48,053 bases of DNA, from the NCBI RefSeq assembly GCF_015594845.1, contig NZ_JADNRK010000016.1:1-48053 (forward strand), in the 5' to 3' direction. This DNA is from Alkalibacter mobilis. Lineage in GTDB: Bacteria > Bacillota > Clostridia > Eubacteriales > Alkalibacteraceae. Shown in pieces: positions 27,800 through 40,059 of this stretch (position 1 is its first letter; each line of letters starts with the position of its first letter). Both the position numbers and the translations under genes were made by a program. Below the pieces are notes generated by a model, which searched no databases, was not told where the DNA came from, and was given only the letters and a program-made list of their open reading frames with translations.

Positions 27800-28720
27800 A
27801 TGAGCTACGATCTATTAATTATAGGCGGAGGGCCTGCCGGACTTTCTGCAGGACTTTACGCCAGCAGGGCAAACCTGAAAAATCTAATACTTGAAAAAGG
27901 GGACGCAGGCGGTCAAATAGCCAGTACCAGCGAAGTGGACAACTATCCTGGATCCATAAAGAATGCCACTGGCCCCACGTTGTCGATGCGAATGAAGGAA
28001 CAGTGTGTTGAATTCGGATCTGAATTTAAAAAAGAAGAATTCATTGACTTGAAAAAAGACGGAAAAATTTTCAAGGTGAAAACGGACAAAGATGAATACG
28101 AAGCAAAGACGGTCATTATCGCCACTGGTGCCGATCCAAAAGAAATTGGATGCAAAGGCGAAAGAGAATACAGGGGAATGGGTGTTTCATACTGTGCCAC
28201 TTGTGACGGATTCTTTTTTAGAGATCTGACGGTTGCGGTTGTAGGAGGCGGAGATTCAGCTTTGGAAGAAGGAATGTTTCTGACGAAATTCGCCAAAAAA
28301 GTATACATTATTCACAGGAGAGATGAATTAAGGGCTGTAAAATCCATTCAAGACAAGGCTTTTGCGAATAACAAGATTGAATTTGTTTTTGATTCGGTTG
28401 TTGAAGAAATCAAGGGCGATGGTGTCGTCAATGGAATCACCGTAAAAAACGTTAAAACCGGAGAATTGACTGACATGGCCGTAGATGGAGTATTTGTATA
28501 TGTAGGATACAAACCTAATTCGGCAAAGTTCAGAGATTTTGTGGAATTGGATGAGACGGGTTTTATAATTGGAACCGAGGAAATGACAACTACAACAGCC
28601 GGTTTATTCGTTGCCGGAGACATAAGAAAAAAAATGCTCAAACAGGTAATTACTGCAGCTGCGGATGGTGCCATAGCTTCGGTAAGCGCGGAGAAGTACG
28701 TGGCAGAAAATTTTGAGTAA
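27800..28720 (+). CDS. trxB: Thioredoxin reductase (NADPH, FAD)
   Basis: TrxB is a flavoenzyme that reduces thioredoxin with NADPH. The product is 306 aa, the low-molecular-weight bacterial form. It shows the FAD motif IIGGGPAGLSAGLYASRAN (from residue 7), the redox pair Cys132-Ala-Thr-Cys135, the nucleotide motif VVGGGDSALEEG (near 151) and HRRDELRA, where the arginines mark NADPH specificity. The C-terminal FAD contact is GLFVAGDIRKK. RBS AGGAGGGTG precedes the ATG. No thioredoxin gene is adjacent. It may be co-transcribed with the phosphate transporter. Confidence 0.95.
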   Translation: MSYDLLIIGGGPAGLSAGLYASRANLKNLILEKGDAGGQIASTSEVDNYPGSIKNATGPTLSMRMKEQCVEFGSEFKKEEFIDLKKDGKIFKVKTDKDEYEAKTVIIATGADPKEIGCKGEREYRGMGVSYCATCDGFFFRDLTVAVVGGGDSALEEGMFLTKFAKKVYIIHRRDELRAVKSIQDKAFANNKIEFVFDSVVEEIKGDGVVNGITVKNVKTGELTDMAVDGVFVYVGYKPNSAKFRDFVELDETGFIIGTEEMTTTTAGLFVAGDIRKKMLKQVITAAADGAIASVSAEKYVAENFE

Positions 28721-28730
28721 GCATAAAATT

Positions 28731-28779
28731 GGCGCTCAGCTCATATTCAGTTCTGAATGGGAGTGGGCGCTTTTTGTTT
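28731..28779 (+). terminator. Terminator after trxB
   Basis: GGCGCTC at 28731 onward pairs with the strand ending GGGCGC (28765-28770), with an inner ATTCAG/CTGAAT stem, followed by TTTTTGTTTG. It is a long stem with a minor mismatch and a good U-tract. Confidence 0.85.
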
Positions 28780-28829
28780 GAATACCTTTAGTTTTCATTT
28801 GTTTAAAACTTCAGAGAGGAGAACGTGAC

Positions 28830-30176
28830 ATGAAAATGAATTTTGACCTGTCCATGCGGCAAAAGCAAAAACAGGTATTAACGACCAAAATAATTCAAAC
28901 AATTAATCTTTTGCAGTATAACACTATGGAACTGCAGAAATACATTGATATGCAGATGGAAGAAAATCCCCTCCTGGAAATTGATGAGAGTTATGAGCCT
29001 AATGAGGAAAATGAAATCAATTGGGTGGAATTTATAAAAAATACGTACACATACAGGGATGAAAATGAATTTACCGACGAAGAAAAAGAGCATCCGGAAA
29101 ATTTCATCGCAACAGAACAGACGCTTAAAGAGGTTTTGATAGAGCAGCTCCACGTAAGAAAACTTTCTGAGCAGGAACGAATATTGGGAGAATTCATAAT
29201 AGATTTCATCGATGACAACGGATATTTAAGCTTGAGCTCCGAAGAATTTTCCCAAGTCGTAGACGCAGAGCCTGAAATGATCGAAAAATTAACAGATCTA
29301 ATAAAAACTTTCGAACCCAAGGGAGTTGGAGCTCGAAACCTTGCAGAATGCTTGAAGATACAAGTTGAGGATCAAATCAAAAATGATCCCAAAATAATCA
29401 GGCTGCTGGACGAACATTTGGAAGACATGGCTTACAACAGGGATCGAAAAATACTGAAGGATCTTGACATCAGTGCTGAAAAACTGGAAGAATACAAATG
29501 TATTATAAAGTCTCTAAATCCCAGACCTGGACTTGAATATGGTTCTGAGGAACCCAGATACATAATACCAGACGTTTTTGTAGAGCTTGAAGGTGATGAA
29601 ATTAAGATCAAACTCAACAGGTATCAAGTTCCAAGGTTGAGGATCAACAATTACTACAAAAATCTCATAACAAAGAGCGATGATGCTAAAACAGTTGAAT
29701 TCGTAAAGACAAGGCTGGATTCGGCGGGGCATTTGATCAAAGGGCTTCTTCAACGAGAATCTTCAATAGAAAGGATTTCCAAATTGTTGTTTCAAAAACA
29801 GATAGACTTTCTAAAAAACGGAGAAGCACACATGAAACCTGTCACAATGAAGGAAATTGCCGATGAGTTGGAAGTTCACGAATCCACGGTCAGCAGGACA
29901 ATAAAAAACAAGTATGTTCTATGTGAAATGGGAGTATACCCGCTCAAACACTTCTTTACTTCAAAAATTGCAACTGAAGACGGTGAGGATGTATCGTCAT
30001 CGAAAATAAAAGAAAAAATCAAAGATTATATTGCCAGTGAAGACAAACAAAAACCGTTGAGTGATCAGAAAATCGCCGACAAATTAAAAGAAGAAGGTTA
30101 TGAAATTTCTCGTAGGACGGTGGCTAAGTACAGAGAAGAATCGGGAATAATGTCCACCAGAGAAAGAAGGCAGTAA
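28830..30176 (+). CDS. rpoN: RNA polymerase sigma-54 factor
   Basis: Sigma-54 directs polymerase to -24/-12 promoters opened by AAA+ enhancer-binding activators. The product is 448 aa. Region I is at the N-terminus (MNFDLSMRQKQKQVLTTKII..), an acidic region II follows, then the core-binding domain. The helix-turn-helix is MKEIADELEVHESTVSRTIK, and the RpoN box appears as SRRTVAKYREE near residue 432 (consensus ARRTVxKYRE). RBS GAGGAG precedes the ATG. It lies upstream of cggR, an arrangement seen in Clostridia. No sigma-54 activator is encoded in the window. Confidence 0.96.
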   Translation: MKMNFDLSMRQKQKQVLTTKIIQTINLLQYNTMELQKYIDMQMEENPLLEIDESYEPNEENEINWVEFIKNTYTYRDENEFTDEEKEHPENFIATEQTLKEVLIEQLHVRKLSEQERILGEFIIDFIDDNGYLSLSSEEFSQVVDAEPEMIEKLTDLIKTFEPKGVGARNLAECLKIQVEDQIKNDPKIIRLLDEHLEDMAYNRDRKILKDLDISAEKLEEYKCIIKSLNPRPGLEYGSEEPRYIIPDVFVELEGDEIKIKLNRYQVPRLRINNYYKNLITKSDDAKTVEFVKTRLDSAGHLIKGLLQRESSIERISKLLFQKQIDFLKNGEAHMKPVTMKEIADELEVHESTVSRTIKNKYVLCEMGVYPLKHFFTSKIATEDGEDVSSSKIKEKIKDYIASEDKQKPLSDQKIADKLKEEGYEISRRTVAKYREESGIMSTRERRQ

Positions 30177-30203
30177 TCCTTGCGCTTATAACCCCAAAAA
30201 GCC

Positions 30204-30232
30204 TTGCAATAGGTTAAAATATCGTATATAAT
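30204..30232 (+). promoter_or_regulatory. Promoter of the cggR-glycolysis operon
   Basis: TTGCAA (30204-30209), a 17-base spacer and TATAAT (30227-30232) form a strong promoter, with start expected near 30239. It lies 57 bases before the cggR start and just before the operator-like repeat. Confidence 0.88.
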
Positions 30233-30241
30233 TACATTATG

Positions 30242-30265
30242 ACCCAGCGGGACAAAAATATCCCA
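30242..30265 (+). promoter_or_regulatory. Candidate CggR operator
   Basis: The sequence CCCAGCGGGACAAAAATATCCC spans a GGGAC-N6-ATCCC arm pair immediately after the predicted transcription start. In Bacillus, CggR binds GGGAC-N6-TGTCC-type repeats in the same position and blocks elongation. Only one convincing repeat unit is seen here; a partial one (ACCCAGCGGG) precedes it. Confidence 0.65.
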
Positions 30266-30288
30266 TTAAAAAGTTTGGGGGGATTTAT

Positions 30289-32332
<2,044 letters not shown>

Positions 32333-32346
32333 TCTAGTCTTATATA

Positions 32347-32377
32347 GAAAGGGAAGGGGATACCCTTTCCTTTTTCT
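32347..32377 (+). terminator. Terminator-like hairpin between gapA and pgk
   Basis: GAAAGGG (32347-32353) pairs with CCCTTTC (32363-32369), followed by CTTTTTC. It would shorten many transcripts after gapA. I see no convincing promoter between it and pgk, so partial readthrough is the simplest model. Confidence 0.75.
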
Positions 32378-32459
32378 ACTATATTATCTGTTTTAACGCG
32401 TGACTGTTAAAAATTATTGTTATTCAAACTGAAGGCGTTTGTGCGAAAGGAGTATTAAA

Positions 32460-33647
32460 ATGGCAAAAAAGAGCATCATGGATATCGATTTAAAAGGTAA
32501 AAAGGTTCTTATGCGAGCTGATTTCAACGTACCACTCGACGGAGAGACTATAACTGACAACACAAGGATAACGGCCACATTGCCAACAATTAATTATATT
32601 TTGGAAAACGGCGGCAAGCTGATTTTGATGTCACACCTTGGCAGGCCCAAGGGATCTCCAGATCCTAAATATTCATTGGCCCCAGTTGCGGCAGAATTAT
32701 CAAAACTTCTTGAAAGACCTGTAATGTTCGCTTATGACGACGAAGTCGTCGGAGAGAATGCAAAAAAAGCAACAGCCAACATGCAGGAAGGAGACGTGGT
32801 TCTTCTTCAGAACACCAGGTTCAGAAAAGAAGAGACCGACAACGATCCTGGATTTTCAAAAGAACTTGCTTCACTTGCGGACATCTTTGTAAATGATGCT
32901 TTCGGAGCTGTTCACCGAGCTCATGCTTCTACTGCAGGAGTTGCCGATTATATACCTGCTGTATGTGGTTTGTTGATAGAGAAAGAACTCAGATTTTTGG
33001 GAAGCGCACTGGATGACCCACAAAGACCTTTTACTGCAATACTTGGAGGTGCAAAGGTTTCCGACAAGATTGGAGTAATCAATAATTTGATGGAAAAAGT
33101 CGACAATCTAATAATCGGCGGGGGGATGGCGTATACTTTCCTGAAAGCGATGGGACACGAAATCGGCACCTCATTATTGGAGGAAGACAAGATTGAATTG
33201 GCGAAAGAACTTATGGAAAAAGCAAAGGAAAAGAAGATCAATCTTTTGCTTCCTGTAGACATAGTGGTTGCCGAAAAATTCGCAGCAGATGCAAACCATA
33301 AAACCGTCAAGGTAGATTCCATACCTGCGGATCATATGGGGCTAGATATTGGCGGTGAGACGGCGAAGATCTTTGCCGACACAATAAAAGGATCCAAGCT
33401 TGTTATATGGAACGGACCTATGGGAGTGTTTGAGTTTGAAGCATTTGCAAACGGAACGATTGCAGTTGCCAAAGCCATGGCTGAATCGGATGCCACTACC
33501 ATCGTAGGCGGAGGAGACTCGGCATCAGCAGCTGTAAACCTGGGTTTTGCCGACAAGATGACTCATATCTCCACTGGCGGAGGGGCATCGTTGACATTTT
33601 TGGAAGGAAAAGCATTGCCGGGGATAGAAATTCTACAAGATAAATAA
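32460..33647 (+). CDS. pgk: Phosphoglycerate kinase
   Basis: PGK transfers phosphate from 1,3-bisphosphoglycerate to ADP. The start ATG 32460 follows RBS AAAGGAG (32446-32452). An upstream in-frame codon at 32439 overlaps the RBS. The product is 395 aa. Signatures are [15 protein letters not shown] (residues 14-28), [39 protein letters not shown] and the nucleotide-binding WNGPMGVFE and GGGDSASA motifs. It is the usual neighbour of gapA and tpiA. Confidence 0.98.
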   Translation: MAKKSIMDIDLKGKKVLMRADFNVPLDGETITDNTRITATLPTINYILENGGKLILMSHLGRPKGSPDPKYSLAPVAAELSKLLERPVMFAYDDEVVGENAKKATANMQEGDVVLLQNTRFRKEETDNDPGFSKELASLADIFVNDAFGAVHRAHASTAGVADYIPAVCGLLIEKELRFLGSALDDPQRPFTAILGGAKVSDKIGVINNLMEKVDNLIIGGGMAYTFLKAMGHEIGTSLLEEDKIELAKELMEKAKEKKINLLLPVDIVVAEKFAADANHKTVKVDSIPADHMGLDIGGETAKIFADTIKGSKLVIWNGPMGVFEFEAFANGTIAVAKAMAESDATTIVGGGDSASAAVNLGFADKMTHISTGGGASLTFLEGKALPGIEILQDK

Positions 33648-33660
33648 GGGGGAAACTTAC

Positions 33661-34410
33661 TTGAGAAAACCTATAATAGCAGGAAACTGGAAAATGAACA
33701 AAACTGCAGCAGAGGCCAGAACTTTGATCCAAATGTTGAAAAACAAAATTGACACCGACAAGGTAGAAGTTGTAGTGTGTCCTACTTTCACGTCTATCGG
33801 AGCGGTAATAGAGGAAATTGAAGGAACCAAGATCGGTGTTGGAGCTCAAAACATGCACTTTGAGAACTCGGGAGCTTTTACTGGTGAAATCAGTGCAGAC
33901 ATGCTTGTTGAGGCAGGAGTCAAATATGTGATCATCGGCCACTCCGAGAGAAGACAATATTTCAATGAAACAGACGAGACAGTAAACAAAAAGCTCGTTA
34001 AGGCAATAGAAAAGAAATTGGTTCCCATAGTATGCGTGGGAGAATCACTGGAACAGCGGGAAGCAGGACAGGAAAAAACAATAGTTACAAATCAGGTCAA
34101 AGCGGCATTTAAAGATGTTTCGGGATCTGATGCACCTAAAGTTGTAGTTGCTTATGAACCCATATGGGCCATCGGAACAGGTAAAACGGCCAGCAGTGAA
34201 CAGGCGGAAGAAGTCTGTGGATGGATAAGAAATACTATTGAAGAAATGTATGACAATAAAGTTTCTCAGGCTGTAAGGATACAATACGGCGGAAGCGTAA
34301 ATGCAAATAATGTGAATGAACTTATGGGAATGGAAAACATAGATGGAGCACTGGTAGGCGGTGCAAGCCTTAAAGAGGACTTTGCAAGCCTTGTAAACTA
34401 TGAAGCTTGA
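33661..34410 (+). CDS. tpiA: Triosephosphate isomerase
   Basis: TIM interconverts dihydroxyacetone phosphate and glyceraldehyde-3-phosphate. The start is TTG 33661 with RBS AAGGGGG 14 bases before. The product is 249 aa. Catalytic residues are visible as the lysine of AGNWKMNKT (residue 11), the histidine of IIGHSERRQYF (near 95) and the glutamate of VAYEPIWAIGTGK (near 165). The phosphate-binding YGGSVNANN and GALVGGASL close the barrel. It is a complete TIM within the glycolytic operon. Confidence 0.98.
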   Translation: MRKPIIAGNWKMNKTAAEARTLIQMLKNKIDTDKVEVVVCPTFTSIGAVIEEIEGTKIGVGAQNMHFENSGAFTGEISADMLVEAGVKYVIIGHSERRQYFNETDETVNKKLVKAIEKKLVPIVCVGESLEQREAGQEKTIVTNQVKAAFKDVSGSDAPKVVVAYEPIWAIGTGKTASSEQAEEVCGWIRNTIEEMYDNKVSQAVRIQYGGSVNANNVNELMGMENIDGALVGGASLKEDFASLVNYEA

Positions 34411-34433
34411 TATGCTTCAGAAAGGGGGACGTA

Positions 34434-35963
34434 ATGCTAACAGCTATTATCATTCTTGACGGATATGGATATTCGGAAAATGTGGAGGGCAATGCCACGG
34501 TTGCTGCAAATACGCCCTTGCTCGACAAGTTGTGGTCGGAAAAACCACACTCATTTATCAAGTGCAGCGGGAGAGATGTTGGTTTGCCCGATGGACAGAT
34601 GGGTAACTCTGAAGTAGGCCATTTAAACATGGGTGGCGGAAGGATAGTATACCAAGAGTTGACGAGAATAACAAAATCCATAGAAGATGGAGACTTTTTT
34701 GAAAATGAAAATCTCGTGGGCGCAATGGAATATGCGTTGAAAAACGACAAAGCACTGCACATCATGGGACTTCTTTCAGACGGAGGCGTACACAGCCACA
34801 ATACTCATCTCTATGCGTTGCTGGAGTTGGCCAAGAAAAAAGGCCTGAAGAAAGTGTACGTTCATGCTTTTCTTGATGGAAGGGATACTCCACCAAATAG
34901 CGGTTTGGGATATATCAAAGAATTAAATGAAAAAATCAGAGAGACAGGTATAGGGGAAATAGCATCCGTTTCCGGAAGGTATTATGCCATGGACAGGGAC
35001 AACAGATGGAAGAGATGCATGCAGTCCTACGATGTGATGACTGCCGGTTTGGGTGGGATCTACTGCGATTCTGCTGAAGAAGCCGTTCAATCATCATACG
35101 ATGACGGTACTACAGATGAATTCGTTTTGCCTTCTGTTATAGTTGAAAATGATAAACCCGTAGGACTTATTAAAAGCGGAGATTCTATCATATTTTTCAA
35201 CTTTAGACCCGACAGGGCAAGACAGATGACAAGGGCATTGACCGAAGAAAACTTTGACGGCTTTGAAAGAAAAACTGGATTTTTAAATGTCAACATGGTG
35301 ACGATGACGATGTATGACAAATCTTTGGAGAACTTGAAGGTTGCCTTTACACCACAATCAGTGAATAATACTCTTGGTGAATACATGAGTCAAAAGGGTC
35401 TGAAACAGCTAAGGATAGCAGAGACGGAAAAATATGCGCACGTCACATATTTCTTTAACGGGGGTGTGGAAAAGGAATATCCTTTGGAAGACAGGATCCT
35501 GGTTCCATCACCACAGGTAGCCACATACGATTTAAAGCCTGAAATGAGTGCTGAAGAGGTGACTGACAAGGTAGTTGAGGCCATAGAGAACAACGATTAT
35601 TCTCTGATAGTCCTCAATTATGCGAACTGCGACATGGTTGGGCACACAGGTGTGTTCGAAGCGGCAGTCAAAGCTGTGGAAACCGTGGATCGATGCCTGG
35701 GAAGGACACTGGAGGCCATAGAGAAAAAGGGCGGGATAGCGCTCATAACTGCAGACCACGGCAATGCCGAGCAGATGATCGATCCTGTTACAAAAAAAGT
35801 CTTTACTGCTCATACTACCAATCCGGTCAAGTTGATCTTGTTTGGAAATGATGATTTGAAATTAAAGGACGGAAGACTTGCTGACATAGCACCAACAATA
35901 CTTGATCTTCAAGGCCTTGAAAAACCTGTTGAGATGACAGGAGAAAGCCTTATTGATAAATAA
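34434..35963 (+). CDS. gpmI: 2,3-bisphosphoglycerate-independent phosphoglycerate mutase
   Basis: This Mn-dependent mutase converts 3- to 2-phosphoglycerate. The start ATG 34434 follows RBS AAGGGGG (34422-34428) and gives MLTAIIILDGYGYSE. An in-frame codon at 34407 overlaps the tpiA stop and is less likely. The product is 509 aa. The phosphoserine is in DGQMGNSEVGHLNMGGGR (about residue 59). Metal and substrate motifs include SDGGVHSH, LDGRDTPP, FNFRPDRARQ, YANCDMVGHTG and TADHGNAEQM. It is the usual clostridial enzyme between tpiA and eno. Confidence 0.97.
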   Translation: MLTAIIILDGYGYSENVEGNATVAANTPLLDKLWSEKPHSFIKCSGRDVGLPDGQMGNSEVGHLNMGGGRIVYQELTRITKSIEDGDFFENENLVGAMEYALKNDKALHIMGLLSDGGVHSHNTHLYALLELAKKKGLKKVYVHAFLDGRDTPPNSGLGYIKELNEKIRETGIGEIASVSGRYYAMDRDNRWKRCMQSYDVMTAGLGGIYCDSAEEAVQSSYDDGTTDEFVLPSVIVENDKPVGLIKSGDSIIFFNFRPDRARQMTRALTEENFDGFERKTGFLNVNMVTMTMYDKSLENLKVAFTPQSVNNTLGEYMSQKGLKQLRIAETEKYAHVTYFFNGGVEKEYPLEDRILVPSPQVATYDLKPEMSAEEVTDKVVEAIENNDYSLIVLNYANCDMVGHTGVFEAAVKAVETVDRCLGRTLEAIEKKGGIALITADHGNAEQMIDPVTKKVFTAHTTNPVKLILFGNDDLKLKDGRLADIAPTILDLQGLEKPVEMTGESLIDK

Positions 35964-35985
35964 ACAAATTTGAAGGGAGCACTAA

Positions 35986-37278
<1,293 letters not shown>

Positions 37279-37286
37279 CATATATA

Positions 37287-37317
37287 ACAGAGCATCTCTC
37301 TTGAGGTGCTCTGTTTA
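37287..37317 (+). terminator. Terminator after eno
   Basis: AACAGAGCA pairs perfectly with TGCTCTGTT (ending near 37316) around a 12-base loop. The T-run is short, so efficiency is uncertain. Confidence 0.65.
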
Positions 37318-37363
37318 AGTAAATGTGACATACTAAATGAAAATAAATTTTTCCAAAATAAAA

Positions 37364-37392
37364 TTGATATTCCCATTTGCCTATGTTACAAT
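37364..37392 (+). promoter_or_regulatory. Promoter of secG
   Basis: TTGATA (37364-37369), a 17-base spacer and TACAAT (37387-37392) lie 32 bases before the secG ATG. Confidence 0.75.
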
Positions 37393-37423
37393 ACATATGT
37401 TGACCGTTAGGGGAGGTAAGAAA

Positions 37424-37651
37424 ATGGAAACTTTATTATTGGTATTGATCGTATTGTCCAGCATCGTGCTGATCGCAAGCATATTGCTTCAACCAGGAAA
37501 AAGCGCAGGTCTTTCAGGATCTATCGCAGGTGGAGCAGAAACTCTTTTCGGAAAGAAAAAGGCTAAAGGCTATGAAGCCATGCTTGAAAGAGCCACTACG
37601 ATTTCCGCTGTTGTATTTATGTTAGCTGCATTTATATTTTCAATAATTTAG
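37424..37651 (+). CDS. secG: Preprotein translocase subunit SecG
   Basis: SecG is the small auxiliary subunit of the SecYEG channel. The start ATG 37424 follows RBS GGGAGGT; the in-frame extension upstream overlaps the promoter. The product is 75 aa with two transmembrane helices (residues 2-24 and 53-74) and the cytoplasmic glycine-rich loop LLQPGKSAGLSGSIAGGAET between them. The C-terminus is short. In many Firmicutes secG is followed directly by rnr-smpB-ssrA; here two other genes intervene. Confidence 0.95.
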   Translation: METLLLVLIVLSSIVLIASILLQPGKSAGLSGSIAGGAETLFGKKKAKGYEAMLERATTISAVVFMLAAFIFSII

Positions 37652-37680
37652 AGCATTTACTAAAGGAGGAAATTAACACG

Positions 37681-39666
37681 ATGGAATTATTGTATTTTGC
37701 CCCAGCAGTGGGAGCTGTCGCTCTTTTATTCGCTTTGTATCTATCAAATAAGGTAAGCAAAGTAGATGAAGGAACAGACAGAATGAAAGAAATCGCATCT
37801 TATATTCAAGAGGGTGCAATGGCTTTTCTAAGAAGAGAATACAAATATATCGCCATATTCACTGCGATCTTGTTTGTAGTCCTTTCTGTGACGCCGGGTC
37901 TTGGGATCAAGACTGCCATATCGTTCCTTGTGGGAGCGTTCTTTTCTGTTTTAGCAGGATTTTTCGGTATGAAGGTTGCCACAAAGGCAAACGTCAGAAC
38001 TGCGAATGCTGCAAGAACTTCCGGTATGAACCAGGCACTAGGTGTAGCATTCTCAGGCGGAGCCGTCATGGGTATGAGCGTTGTTGGTCTTGGAATCATC
38101 GGAGTAAGCGTTTTGTATTTAATTTTCAAAGACGCTACCATCATCACTGGATTTGGCTTGGGAGCCTCTTCCATAGCTCTTTTCGGACGTGTAGGCGGAG
38201 GGATTTACACAAAAGCTGCAGATGTTGGAGCTGACCTTGTAGGAAAAGTTGAAGCAGGTATTCCTGAAGACGATCCAAGAAACCCTGCAGTTATTGCAGA
38301 CAACGTTGGTGACAACGTTGGTGACGTTGCAGGAATGGGATCTGACCTTTTCGAGTCATATGTCGGATCTTTGATTTCGGCAGTTACGCTTGGAGCCATC
38401 GTGTATGGAATTCAAGGAGTTTTGTTCCCGGTAATATTGTCATCCATAGGTATTTTAGCTTCCATTATTGGAACATTCTTTGTAAGGGGCGGAGACAAAG
38501 GCGATCCACACAAAACTTTGAACAATGCTACTTACGTAAGCGGAATCATAATGGTGATTGTAGCTTTCGTACTTGCCAAGTACTTCTTAGGCGACATTAG
38601 CGACAGCAACGGAACCGGTGAGTTCATAGCTATACTTTCTGGTCTTGTTGTAGGGATCGCAATTGGAAAAATTACGGAAGTATACACTTCAGAAGATTAT
38701 AGTTCAGTAAAGAAAATAGCTCAGCAAAGTGAAACAGGTGCTGCAACCACTATAATAAGTGGTTTGGCTGTAGGAATGTACTCAACTGTTCTTCCAATCG
38801 TGGGTATCGTAATAGCCATCTTGGCTGCATACCTGTTCGCAGGAATCTATGGAATCGCTTTAGCGGCCGTAGGTATGCTTTCTATCGTAGGTATCACTAT
38901 TGCTGTAGATGCTTATGGCCCAATATCTGACAATGCCGGTGGTATTGCTGAGATGGCGGGACTTCCAAAAGAAGTAAGAGGAATCACTGACAAACTTGAT
39001 GCTGTAGGAAACACTACTGCCGCTATTGGTAAAGGTTTTGCAATTGGATCAGCTGCCCTTACTGCATTGGCATTATTCGTATCTTACTCACAAGCTGTAG
39101 GTTTGGCAAAAATAGATTTATTGGATCCATTTGTTATTGCAGGATTGTTCCTTGGAGGAGCAGCTCCATACTTATTCTCAGCTCTTACAATGGAGGCTGT
39201 AGGTTCTGCGGCCAACGAAATGATCGAAGAAGTAAGAAGACAGTTCAAGACTATTCCTGGAATCATGGAAGGTACTGGAAAGCCTGATTATGCTACTTGT
39301 GTTGACATTTCTACCGCAGCAGCTCTTAAGAAGATGATCGTTCCTGGCCTTATCGCAGTATTACTGCCTCTTGGAACAGGATTACTTCTTGGCAGCGAAG
39401 CTTTGGGCGGATTGCTTGCAGGCGCTCTTGTGTCAGGTGTCCTTATGGCTATTCAAATGGCTAACTCCGGTGGAGCTTGGGATAATGCCAAGAAATACAT
39501 CGAGGGTGGAGCGCATGGCGGAAAAGGAAGCGAAGCTCACAAAGCGGCTGTTGTTGGAGATACTGTAGGAGATCCGTACAAGGATACTTCAGGTCCTTCA
39601 ATCAATATCCTTATAAAGCTAATGACAATCGTTTCTTTGGTATTTGCACCATTGTTTATGAGATAA
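37681..39666 (+). CDS. hppA: Membrane-bound ion-translocating pyrophosphatase (K+-dependent type)
   Basis: This pump hydrolyses pyrophosphate and translocates H+ or Na+ across the membrane. The product is 661 aa with about 16 hydrophobic segments. The substrate-site signature is [20 protein letters not shown] (from residue 208), and the C-terminal site has [20 protein letters not shown]. At the position deciding potassium dependence the sequence is [16 protein letters not shown], with Ala, not Lys, so it belongs to the K+-dependent group. Na+ versus H+ specificity cannot be decided by eye. RBS AAAGGAGG precedes the ATG. It is 29 bases after secG, so probably co-transcribed. A terminator follows. 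Confidence 0.96.
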   Translation: MELLYFAPAVGAVALLFALYLSNKVSKVDEGTDRMKEIASYIQEGAMAFLRREYKYIAIFTAILFVVLSVTPGLGIKTAISFLVGAFFSVLAGFFGMKVATKANVRTANAARTSGMNQALGVAFSGGAVMGMSVVGLGIIGVSVLYLIFKDATIITGFGLGASSIALFGRVGGGIYTKAADVGADLVGKVEAGIPEDDPRNPAVIADNVGDNVGDVAGMGSDLFESYVGSLISAVTLGAIVYGIQGVLFPVILSSIGILASIIGTFFVRGGDKGDPHKTLNNATYVSGIIMVIVAFVLAKYFLGDISDSNGTGEFIAILSGLVVGIAIGKITEVYTSEDYSSVKKIAQQSETGAATTIISGLAVGMYSTVLPIVGIVIAILAAYLFAGIYGIALAAVGMLSIVGITIAVDAYGPISDNAGGIAEMAGLPKEVRGITDKLDAVGNTTAAIGKGFAIGSAALTALALFVSYSQAVGLAKIDLLDPFVIAGLFLGGAAPYLFSALTMEAVGSAANEMIEEVRRQFKTIPGIMEGTGKPDYATCVDISTAAALKKMIVPGLIAVLLPLGTGLLLGSEALGGLLAGALVSGVLMAIQMANSGGAWDNAKKYIEGGAHGGKGSEAHKAAVVGDTVGDPYKDTSGPSINILIKLMTIVSLVFAPLFMR

Positions 39667-39678
39667 ATCAGATCACAA

Positions 39679-39708
39679 AGTCGCAGGATCATTCCTGCGG
39701 CTTTTTTA
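39679..39708 (+). terminator. Terminator after hppA
   Basis: GTCGCAGGA-TCAT-TCCTGCGGC (39680-39701) followed by TTTTTT is a strong intrinsic terminator. Confidence 0.93.
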
Positions 39709-39710
39709 AA

Positions 39711-39739
39711 TTTACGGGAAAATTTATATATGTTAAACT
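39711..39739 (+). promoter_or_regulatory. Possible promoter of the DUF1294-rnr unit
   Basis: TTTACG (39711-39716), a 17-base spacer and TAAACT with an upstream TG (TGT-TAAACT, 39731-39739) lie just beyond the hppA terminator. The match is moderate. Confidence 0.45.
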
Positions 39740-39758
39740 ATATATTGAGGAGTACAAG

Positions 39759-40025
39759 ATGGAGAAGGAATATGTTTTAATATATATGGCAGTAAATATT
39801 TTTGCATTATTGGTCATGGGGTACGATAAAAGAATGGCCATTAAGGGCAACAGTCGCATATCGGAGAGATTTTTAATTTCTATTTCGGTTTTTGGAGGTG
39901 CCTTGGGAACTTTGCTTTCCATGAAAGCTTTCCGACACAAGACGCTGAAACCAAAGTTCAGGATCGGGGTTCCGGTAATATTGACAGTGCAGATGCTGAT
40001 ATGTTTCTTATATTTATCAAGATAA
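39759..40025 (+). CDS. DUF1294 family small membrane protein
   Basis: The 88-aa product has the layout of the DUF1294 family: a first transmembrane helix (residues 6-22), the conserved YDKRMAIKGNSRISERFLI segment, a glycine-rich second helix (VFGGALGTLLSMKAFRHKTLK) and a final helix (FRIGVPVILTVQMLICFLYL). The family has no established function. RBS TTGAGGAG precedes the ATG. It lies 34 bases upstream of rnr and probably shares its transcript. Confidence 0.85.
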   Translation: MEKEYVLIYMAVNIFALLVMGYDKRMAIKGNSRISERFLISISVFGGALGTLLSMKAFRHKTLKPKFRIGVPVILTVQMLICFLYLSR

Positions 40026-40059
40026 AAATATCGAGTGTAAATCGATTGAGGGGTGCGCA

